Positions 55,705-64,000 of a DNA stretch of 64,000 bases are shown here, one piece after another. Both the position numbers and the translations under genes were made by a program. The stretch's first letter is position 1; every line of letters begins with the position of its first letter. Source of the stretch: Entomortierella parvispora. Taxonomy: Eukaryota; Mortierellomycota; Mortierellomycetes; Mortierellales; Mortierellaceae. A model generated the notes under the pieces. It was not told where the DNA came from, made no database searches, and saw nothing but the letters and a program-made list of their open reading frames with translations. The DNA lies in NCBI GenBank assembly GCA_963573315.1, contig OY752147.1, forward strand, positions 62,001 to 126,000. The letters run 5' to 3'.

Positions 55705-57056
55705 GTTTCTGTGTTGGTTGTGGGATTTCTTTTTTTTTTTTTTTTTTTTGATTGCAGCTTGGAAACTCAGAGCGGACTAACGGAAAGAAGGAAAGAAGGC
55801 CGAACGACTGGGGATGGACGTGTTGACTGACACATGCACGCACTGACTGTGTCGAGCAGACGAGGAGCGAAGGACCCGACAGAAGCGGGGTATCAGGACG
55901 GGAGTACAAATAAGCCTTGTCCACCAACACAACCACAGGGACAACAACAATAATACTGTAATATGAAAACAACAACAACTGTGGCTATGGTGATGCGCTC
56001 TCTTGCAAACTCAACGAGCGATCGGAAGGGAGGACAGGGTCAGGGACACACACAGGTAGCCAAGTAGCCCGTTCACTCGGCTCTCAAATACATTACCGTT
56101 TTATTAAAGACGCGTCCGACTATTGTAAAAATAGGATTCAAAAGGGCTTGTTCAATTTGTTTGTTTCCCTCCTCCCCGTTCGTCCGCTCGGCTGACATAT
56201 GTTCGCGCTGTGCTGAGCAGCCCCGTCTGAATGACGGTTAGACGACCGAGGCAGACTGGCGGACTCCCGCACGGTTGCTCTCTCTTTTTTTACTTTTTCC
56301 ATATATTTTTTTCTTCTGCTCTGTTGCCCATTGAGTGACAGTGCGCTCCAGTGCAGTCCAGTGCAGTCCAGCCCAATCCAGCCCAGTCCAGTGTTTCCAA
56401 CCCAGGGACATGACAAGAAGGGAAAAGGGTCTGATTCATGCATCCGCTCCCAGCTCTTTCCGAGAGTCGAAATTAAAGTAAAAGTGAGAGAGAGGAAAAA
56501 AAAAAAAAAAGAGTGAAGGATCGCTGTCATGTGATAGTCCCTTTGCTGAACTCTCGCCTGAGCAGGGGCCATGGGTGAACTTGGTTGCCATTGCCGAAAA
56601 TACCGAACACCGAAAGAACCAAGGCCATCTGGACTTTTTTACTTTTCTCTCTCTCTATCTTTCTCTCTCTCTCCGAGTCTTTTGTTCTCGTTCTCCGCTC
56701 AATTGTTCTTAATTACCATCACCGACAATTGCAATTGGGATCCAGGACTTTTGATCGATCGACTCGACGGCCAAACAGCTCGGATCAAAAGTTCCCAGCG
56801 ACAAGAGGGATTTCCTTCTCCGTCCCTCTCCTTCCCCACTTCACTGGCGGAGGAAAGACGACCTACGAAGGAAAGGAAGAGTGAGTTTTTTTTAGACCTT
56901 GAAGTCGAAAAGTGGTGCCATACCTCTCTGGTCCAGTCTATTGCACCTCTCGCTTTCCCCTCAGCTGTTGGCAATGGGTTTCTGTGCTTTGCCCTCAACA
57001 ATCACATTATTGCACGCTCCATAAAGACAAGATTCTCCCATCGTATGTTTTTTTTG

Positions 57057-57094
<38 letters not shown>

Positions 57095-59868
57095 AAGGCC
57101 GAAACCCTACATTCAAGATTAGGAGTCATATCAATCTGAAGCATGCGCACCTCCAGTTTTCTACGCACAGCCTCCGTTGGTTGTCATGAACCAAGCAAGG
57201 GCAAGACGAAAAAAAAGAGATGAAAGAGTTTTCTTTGTTCAGACGTTGGCATGTGTCTATCTCCACTTTACTGTACGTACTCGTAGACTACTACAGTATC
57301 ATTCCAGCCGTTCTCTTCTCTTCCCTCTCCTTCCTTTTCATCTCCACAAATAGAGGGACGACAACGCGTCTGTTTTTTTTTTCTGTCCCCGAAATGGGCA
57401 ACACTTTCTTGTGCTTTCATATGGGACGAATGGAGCAAAGCGCCTACCAACATTTTCCTTCCCGCCAGCCAACACTGATGAGCGGCGTTTCTTTTTTTTT
57501 TTCATTTTCTTTGTTGAAGGCAGGTGGGTGTACCGTACTTTAATTGACAGGCGCGAGTGTGTGTCCTCTTCTTTCTTCATATTCAGTGTACCGCAGTGTA
57601 GATTACCTTCTTCCCACTTCCCGCCGCCTTCATCTAATTGCTCCTTATTTTTTTTTTGTAAAAGGGAACCATTTGCTAAGATGAACACTTTGCCATTGGG
57701 CGTTTACCAGAAGAGCGATATGAATCAGGCCAGCCACAGTGACCTGTTTGTTCACAATACGGGAATTGGGACACAAGATGGATCTAACAAAGATAACTCG
57801 TAAGGAACAGATCGGGCGCGTTTCTGTTTGTTTGTTTTGTCTTTTTTTGGGGGGGAGAGAGGGAGGAAAGAGAATTATCAATGGAGTGAAAGGGTGGGGA
57901 GGAAGATGTAGGATAGGAGTGAGCAAGATCTACCATCTCTAGCACAAGGAAAACGCGGAATGTTGAGATAGATAGAAGGGAAAGGGTATTTTACGCGTTT
58001 GTCATCTTATAATCAAAAAAAGAAGAGGAGCAGGCAGGCCTCTTCATCCACCCCCCTACGGTGGACTGCAGTGTTGCTCTAGCCTACCCCACTCCTACTC
58101 TACTCTTGCAGACGGCGCGGCAAGCAGAGACCTTGCACTCTTTTTCTATCTTCCCTTCCCCCCCTCTTTTGTCGGCGTCCCCGCTTGGCTACACAAGCTG
58201 AGCAACAAAGAGAAACCAGGGAAGGGGGGAGGGGGGAGCGCCTCTTTGAGTATTACAATTGAGCGCAGCCCTCTGCCTTTTCCACAATCTCTTTCAGCCT
58301 AACAGATAGACAGATAGAGAAAGAGCGAGCGAGTCACCTTCGTCCATCTGTGCTCGTTGTCAAACCGCGACCATTGCTTGGGCGAATGAAAAAAAAATGT
58401 CGAGCAAAAAAAGAAAAAAAACCCCCATACCTGCAGAAGGCTACTATCATGCACTCCCATAGTTTTTTTTTTTTTTTTTTTTTTTGTTCTTTCAGTTTCG
58501 ACGCGTCTTTTTTTACCAAAGCAGGAGTCAGGGTAGACTAACGAGAAAGCAAAAAAGAACTGCATTGCTCACCCTTGTCAAACCGACAAAACCGGTTTGC
58601 AACTTGGTCCAGTGTGTGTGTGTGTAATGAATGTGTTCGTGTTCGTGTGTGTGTTTGTTTCCTCTCACTCTCGGTTTCATCCACAAACAAGCGCGAGCGC
58701 GCGCGCGCAGGGATTAGATAGGTAAAAAGAAAGCTACTTGCCTGCAGTGCAGAGCAAAAAGTGTACCCTGTCCCTCACGCCACGCCTCCCCTTTTTTCTC
58801 CTTGCTCTGTCGCGCCAATGAAAATGGTTGGATGTCGTGCTGTGCATTGATTGCATCGCGAAAAAAAAAAGAAGAGTACGTTTAGTGAGGACAGAAGGGA
58901 AAAGGGAGGGGTCTGTGTGTGAAAGAAAAGGTTCATGTCGTTTATCGATCTTGCCCTAACGGTTAACAGTAGTCCATCTTTGAAGAAAGAGATGGAGACA
59001 AGAGAGTCTCGGGAATTAGACTGGACAGGGTGCACGAAGGAGCGCCAGCGTTGTTTCGCTTTCCTTTCCCCAGGGCAACACAGACGACAGATTGTTATTG
59101 ACAGGTTGACAGGTTGACAGGCAGGTGGACAGACAAAGACACTTGTCTGAACGTAAAAACAAATGTTGTTGTTGCAGCAGACGCACATGCAAGGTAGTTT
59201 TTTTCTTACTCTTTCTCTCAAGTTCAACTCCGAGTCTAGCAAAGCTTGGTGGAGCCACTGTCAGGGGGGAGGAAACGATGGGTGGCTCTCCCAAAAGGGC
59301 TTGTTTGTTGTCCGACCGACCGACCGACCGAGCAACAGACCGACCATCCGACCGACCGATCATTAGCCGACTAACGTCGCGACTACAATCTTGCAACCCC
59401 ATGAACCCTCCCTCCCAAGGGAGTTACATTTTGACAAGGAATAGGACATCAATAATAATTCATCCAGTACCACCATCCATTTCTTTCTTTAGCCCACGTC
59501 TCTTCCCTTCACGCTCGACACGACTGTGCACCATGGACGTTTTTGTAGAAACTAATAATTCATCCAGAAAAGCAAGTTGTTTGTGCTCTCTCTCTCTCTC
59601 TCTCCATCTCCTCTTCCCTCTATCTAGATCTCTTTCTCTTTTCCTCTCTCTCTCTTCTATTCTATGTGTTTGCCCTTATGATGATGGTAGCACCGAAATC
59701 CCAATTGGACAGAGTTTTCAAGCCTGGGTACTTGGGCTCGGGCTGGGCTTGGCTTTTTTTTTTCGCTTTTTCAATGGGTGCGCTTCTTGTTTCAGTTGGA
59801 AACTCGCTCTGCATTGAACAATGAAGGGGACGAGGAGAGGCACTTGACAAGAGGGCACAAAGGTGAAC

Positions 59869-59878
59869 GTTGTTGTTG

Positions 59879-59927
<49 letters not shown>

Positions 59928-59928
59928 G
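59869..59928. repeat. (GTT)n trinucleotide repeat
   Basis: About 20 GTT units with one interruption near 59,880. Read on the minus strand it would code a Gln run after MEN, but the surrounding frame is short and has no domain, so I treat it as non-coding. Confidence 0.8.
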
Positions 59929-60718
59929 ATTTTCCATGTCTGCAGGGAAAGTGGACAGAGGTACAAACAATTGAACAGACAAGTCCACGAACAATAATGA
60001 CTAGTCTACAGTCAGTGACAGTACGCCAGCAGTGTGCAGTTGGTTCAAAGAACAGAAAAAAAAAACTAATTCAGCCCTGGGATTTCAGCCCCCACCCATC
60101 CTGCCATCCATCCATCCCCCCTCTTTTCCTCTCCGGGATTTTGGTCCGGTCGCTTTCTGGCCTAGCTTGTGGTGTGCTCTATCTCTCTTAATCTCGTCCC
60201 TGACTCGTTTCGTCCCTGATCCGAAACAGTGACCTAATCTCTCAATCTCTGACTAACATTTCGTATTCTTTCCATTTCCTCTTTTTTTTTTTTTTTTTTT
60301 TGTTGGTTCCATCGATTGTGCACTCCAAAAGTCCCAACAATGAACAAAACATTATACTGCACAAAAAACAAAAACATAAACAATCAAGCAAGGGAGAGGC
60401 CCAACGGAACCAAACAAGAGAGCGTGAGCACAGCGGATCAGATAAAATGAAAAAAATAGGCATCGAGGCATGGGGTGGGGTGGCAGCGGACAAATAGACA
60501 AACAGACAGACAGACAAACGAGGTAGGGAAGGCGGATGGGGTAAAAATACACTTGTTCGTTTATTTGTTTGTTTATTTCGTTTGTTCTTTTGAGGAATGT
60601 TGCAAAATTTCATTTCGTTTTGTTCTTTAGTGCAAAGAAAAGACGCAATTGAAGGGAGGAGGAGGACAGGCAACATGAGGCCTGGGAAAAAAACCAAAAA
60701 AAAAAAAAGGCAAGCTCT

Positions 60719-63700
60719 TTACTCTGCCGCAACCGAGGGCTTCAAGTCGACGCCCTCATCTTCTTTTGCAATTCCAGATGCAGCTGCAGTCGTTGGCTCT
60801 CTTGCTTCTTCCTCCTCCATTGGCTCAGGGACATCATTAACGAGCTTTGGCTCTTGGTCTCCTGTTGTAGCCTCAATCACCACTGGTCCAATCTCAGAAG
60901 GCTCGTCCATGTCCACGCTCATATTTGTGGACTCTTCTTGTCCTTCTGTTGTCGTTCTTGTCGAAGCCAGCTCCGACTCTTGTTGACCTTGGGCCCATGA
61001 TGGTTGTTGTTCTTGTTGTTCTTGTTGTTCAGGATCATCAATTGAAATCAATTCTGGCTCTCGATCCATATCGCCTCTTTCGATGACACCTTCATCGCCG
61101 CTCAGGACGTCCGCCGTCAAATCCACGTCCACAACCTCAGGGATCGCACGAGGAGGCATCGCCCGTTTAGTCGACCCGCTGGTGGTGGTGGTTCGTGACT
61201 GACGAGAGTGTCCGTACAAGGGTCCTCCCGTCCCTCCCTCGTGCCGAGAGATCGAAGAGCGGTGAGACTGTGGATGATGAGATGGCTGAGTGAACTGTCT
61301 CCGGCCATGGCTGTGGTGGTGGTGTTGGTGGTGGCCATGAGAGCTACTTCTGGGGCGAGACTGTTGGTAGTATGCACCTGACGAAGACGATTGACTGATC
61401 CTTCGAGGCTCGGACCGATAGTAGGGGAATGGCTCGAACCGCACACCATCATAGACCTCGTCATCGTCATCATAGGGACTCACCAACACTGGGACCCGGA
61501 TTCGTTCCCGGATGGCGTCCCAGCGTCGTCCTTGACGTGCCACTGCAGCTGCCAGTCTAGCCATGTCTCGACTCTCCCATCGCCCTGCAGCCCAGTCCAT
61601 GTCATCCTCCATGGCGTAGTCGATCAAGGGCTCGTGATCACCCTCTTGGGGAGCTCTACGCGCCAAAGACCCCTCATAGCGACGCCGACGATCATAATCA
61701 AGCTCATCCTGATGGTAGCGATAGGAAGATGAGGTTGTAGGAGGAGCTACACGTCGATGACCATCGGATTCGTAACGGGCCGCGTACATCTCATCTCGGT
61801 CCACGGTCTGTCTTGTGGCCGTTGTCCGACGTCCTTGGTAAGTTCCCACGAAGCCTCGCTCTGGACTGCGTGCGATTGGCCGTGACCTTTGGACAGGCTC
61901 AGGCGGTCTGTGCGACCCTTCTTGTCTCTGGAGGTGGTGCTGAGGAGGGTGGTCAGGTCGAGAGCCGCGAACCGAAGAAGCGTCGTGGGCAGCAGAGGGG
62001 TGACCATAGTAGTGTCCTGAAGTCGATCCGTAGGTTTCTCTGTATCCGGAGGATGCAACTGAGGACGACCGCTGGCGGTGGTGAGCTGCAAGAGCTGGGG
62101 GAGGAGGCGCTTGATGCGATGGCGTGCCGCGATAGGAAAGGCGGGGACTGGTTGCCATTGCCATCTCACTGTTATCAGGGTTAGCGTCGCCGCTCTCCCT
62201 TTGCTCTTCTGTCCACGATAGTTGGGGCTCTCCAGCAGCCGCCATTGGCTGATTGTGATACCTTTTAGAAGAAGAATGAGGCTCACTACGGCTCTCGAGT
62301 GGCAGCTCCTCCTCCCGCTCTTCTCCCAATCCATGAGCAGAGACGACAGTCGCGGAGGGTTCGTATCGTTCATTGGCAGGTCTACTCGCTTCCAGAGACT
62401 TGGCCTCCTCTCGGGGATGGCGTGCTTCATCCTCATAGCGAGTGTCGGGACGACTGTACCTTGGATCGAATGGAGGCTCCCGTTCGTCGCGATAATAATC
62501 CGCATAATATGGGGCCGAGGCTGGGTCTTGGTCCCTGTGTCTGTACCCGTCATTGTGCTCCTTGGAATACCGATCATCATAGGGAATGGACGCGCTTCGA
62601 TCGTAGTGGTGAGGGCTATGATGGTGGTGACGGTGAAGGTGAGGGTGGCGGCGATGGTGGTTGCTGTTGTGATCAGGGTGGGATTCGTCCTCTTCAATTC
62701 TCCTCCGCTTGCCACCAGCATCATAGTACCGATCATACTCCATCTCGACCAAGCGCGCATCCAGAGGTCCAACATGACCATAGTCCTCGCTGCCTCGACT
62801 GATTCCAGAGTCTCGCGGTCCGGTCTTGAGTCGTTTGGCGCCTCCGCTTTCGGCACGGTAACTTTGGCGATGATGTTGAGATGATCTTTCGTCCTCCAAA
62901 GGCAAGCCGGCACCAGTGCCACTCGTTACGCTACCCATGTCGGCATCCAAGTCCATGCTCATTCCACTGCCCCTGATGTTGCCTTCATTCGACAGCTTGT
63001 TGTGCTTCAGATGGCGTCTCCACTTTGACATGCACTGTGTCTGAGAATAGCCTCGGCTCGCCATCTTTTCCGCAACCACGCTCCAGACAACATTGCCCAC
63101 AGGGAACTCTCTCTCGATAATCCTGTACATGTAGCGGCTGTCTTCCTCTTTCCATTCAATGTGCTTTTGGTGCTCGCCCTTGGATGAACGTCCTTCTGCT
63201 GCTGGTTGTTGCTCGCCCTTGGAGTTGGAAGAGTCCTGTTGATCAGATCGTGGCCGGCTCGAGTTGGGACCTTCAGAGACAGAGGAAGCACGAGAGCCAA
63301 TGGAAGGATCATCCCGTCCTTGTTGTGCCTCGGCCGAGGCAAGCTCTCCCTGTTGCTCCCCTTGGAGAGCATCCTCATTGTCAGAATCCACAAAGACATG
63401 CTTCTCGTCCTGTCCTTGAGTCGCACCACTTTCTTGACGCTGGCGGCGCGATGCATTCAGGCCTTGACTGCCGCCATGGCTAGATTGGCTCTGGCGATGT
63501 TGCACTCTCCACCACCGCGATTTGCACTGTGTTCGATCGTAACCGCGTCCCTCCATCTGTTTCGAGACCCAGGCCCAATCCACTTTACGTGACGCGAATT
63601 TGGACTCGATCAACCGCACAAGGAATTCGCTGTCCTCGGGCTTCCACTCAATCTTGCCAAAGCTGTTGGGCGTCGCAATCGCAGAGAGGCGCGAGTCTTC

Positions 63701-64000
63701 GCCATTCTCATCCGCCATGTTGGAGCTAGATTGTCGGTAATGTGATTGTGAGTGCTGTCGTGGTCTGGCCGACGAGGGACTGTCGCCATAGTTTGGATAG
63801 TGGTCCTGGTCATATCCGTTGTAGCCATGGTTGGGCTCGTCGTCGTCTGACCAGATTTCGTTTTCTTCTTCCATGTCATCATACCGAGGCTGCTGCCCTG
63901 AGGGTTGATATGACCGTGAAGTAGGTGATCTGGAGCGGTATCGGGATGACTGGGTCCGTTGTGATGCATGCGAACGACCAGACTCTTGACGAGAATGCCA
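60719..64000 (-). CDS. Intronless Myb/SANT-like protein, 5' end outside window
   Basis: One visible exon, 1,093 residues, open to the window edge. The first ATG inside is at 63874, but the frame runs on upstream with an Arg-Ser-rich stretch (SSRYRSRSPTSRSYQPS), so the start is probably outside. Numbered from that ATG: Myb-like repeat 1 at about 75-130 (IEWKPEDSEFLVRLIESKF, WAWVSKQM, QCKSRWWRVQHR), repeat 2 at about 240-295 (IEWKEEDSRYMYRIIEREFP, TQCMSKWRRHLKH), and a degenerate third at about 765-800 (GRWESRDMARLAAAVARQG). Between them are His/Arg/Asp-rich, probably disordered stretches and a basic KRLKTG. The tail is acidic and Glu/Gln-rich. Repeats 1 and 2 are alike and resemble repeat 2 of the gene at 50781, so these two may be old duplicates. 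Nuclear location is likely; role unknown. Confidence 0.8.
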   Translation of the reverse strand, partial: WHSRQESGRSHASQRTQSSRYRSRSPTSRSYQPSGQQPRYDDMEEENEIWSDDDEPNHGYNGYDQDHYPNYGDSPSSARPRQHSQSHYRQSSSNMADENGEDSRLSAIATPNSFGKIEWKPEDSEFLVRLIESKFASRKVDWAWVSKQMEGRGYDRTQCKSRWWRVQHRQSQSSHGGSQGLNASRRQRQESGATQGQDEKHVFVDSDNEDALQGEQQGELASAEAQQGRDDPSIGSRASSVSEGPNSSRPRSDQQDSSNSKGEQQPAAEGRSSKGEHQKHIEWKEEDSRYMYRIIEREFPVGNVVWSVVAEKMASRGYSQTQCMSKWRRHLKHNKLSNEGNIRGSGMSMDLDADMGSVTSGTGAGLPLEDERSSQHHRQSYRAESGGAKRLKTGPRDSGISRGSEDYGHVGPLDARLVEMEYDRYYDAGGKRRRIEEDESHPDHNSNHHRRHPHLHRHHHHSPHHYDRSASIPYDDRYSKEHNDGYRHRDQDPASAPYYADYYRDEREPPFDPRYSRPDTRYEDEARHPREEAKSLEASRPANERYEPSATVVSAHGLGEEREEELPLESRSEPHSSSKRYHNQPMAAAGEPQLSWTEEQRESGDANPDNSEMAMATSPRLSYRGTPSHQAPPPPALAAHHRQRSSSVASSGYRETYGSTSGHYYGHPSAAHDASSVRGSRPDHPPQHHLQRQEGSHRPPEPVQRSRPIARSPERGFVGTYQGRRTTATRQTVDRDEMYAARYESDGHRRVAPPTTSSSYRYHQDELDYDRRRRYEGSLARRAPQEGDHEPLIDYAMEDDMDWAAGRWESRDMARLAAAVARQGRRWDAIRERIRVPVLVSPYDDDDEVYDGVRFEPFPYYRSEPRRISQSSSSGAYYQQSRPRSSSHGHHQHHHHSHGRRQFTQPSHHPQSHRSSISRHEGGTGGPLYGHSRQSRTTTTSGSTKRAMPPRAIPEVVDVDLTADVLSGDEGVIERGDMDREPELISIDDPEQQEQQEQQPSWAQGQQESELASTRTTTEGQEESTNMSVDMDEPSEIGPVVIEATTGDQEPKLVNDVPEPMEEEEAREPTTAAASGIAKEDEGVDLKPSVAAE

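Larger units (their letters stand above)
52509..60718. other. 8.2-kb gene-free, repeat-rich region
   Basis: No frame on either strand has domain motifs; the open ones are translations of simple repeats. From about 53,150 to 54,500 the plus strand is strongly purine-rich; from about 54,760 to 57,700 pyrimidine runs dominate it. Simple repeats: (ACGG)n at 54,556-54,584, GTTC-like at 54,755-54,815, CT at 55,672-55,697 and 57,058-57,093, T-runs at 55,731-55,749 and 58,462-58,485, GT and GC runs at 58,611-58,710, (GTT)n at 59,869-59,928. It lies upstream of the Myb gene at 50781 and may be its extended promoter and leader, or hold non-coding RNA. Confidence 0.6.

Noticed and set aside
53240-55979. 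Long frames in GA/CT-rich DNA at 53-56 kb
   Set aside because: They code only runs of Arg/Glu/Lys or Ser/Phe/Leu from simple repeats, on both strands at once.
59662-59994. Minus-strand frame with a Gln run (MENQQQ...)
   Set aside because: The Gln run is only the (GTT)n repeat; the rest is short and shows no domain or convincing splice partner.

Overview
This is nuclear DNA from a filamentous fungus. Most genes are broken by short introns (about 50-170 bases, a few of 300-600) with GT...AG ends, the proteins carry many Gln, His and Ser runs, and genes sit on both strands without operons. The mix fits an early-diverging, Mortierella-like fungus: an animal-type UBE3A ubiquitin ligase with an AZUL finger, NAT9, p47 and a large stock of Myb/SANT proteins. 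The phylum is an inference; no marker gene settles it.

Layout. 1-7,820: the 3' part of a DHX29-like helicase (+), a six-repeat Myb protein with a mitochondrial-like leader (-), and NAT9 (+) sharing a 220-base promoter with it. 10,445-15,989: a secreted histidine-brace protein (+), a SulP anion transporter (-) and a small secreted protein (-). 19,248-25,431: a mucin-like membrane protein (+) and a TBC Rab-GAP (-). 25,858-29,349: a glutathione transferase fused to a glyoxalase-type domain (-) and p47 (-). 30,246-34,946: an HSF-type factor (+), a SUZ-domain protein (+) and a prolyl-4-hydroxylase-like enzyme (-). 35,207-38,500: two tRNA-Glu(CTC) genes flanking an alkenal-reductase-like gene whose promoter has two perfect palindromes. 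40,278-49,436: an intronless Myb protein (+), UBE3A-like HECT ligase (-) and GPN3 (-), whose start codon is split by an intron. 50,781-64,000: two more intronless Myb proteins (-) separated by 8.2 kb of non-coding, repeat-rich DNA.

Most genes are housekeeping: translation initiation (DHX29, tRNA), ubiquitin and p97 work (UBE3A, p47), RNA polymerase II assembly (GPN3) and Rab traffic (TBC). They form no single pathway. The least ordinary items are the GST-VOC fusion, four Myb/SANT genes in 64 kb of which three share an unusual repeat type, the candidate mitochondrial Myb/AT-hook protein, the histidine-brace protein, the SulP transporter with a large insertion and no STAS domain, and the 8.2-kb gap. 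I found no transposon, CRISPR array, rRNA gene or clear biosynthetic cluster. Exon boundaries were worked out by hand from reading frame, splice sites and family motifs; they are predictions.
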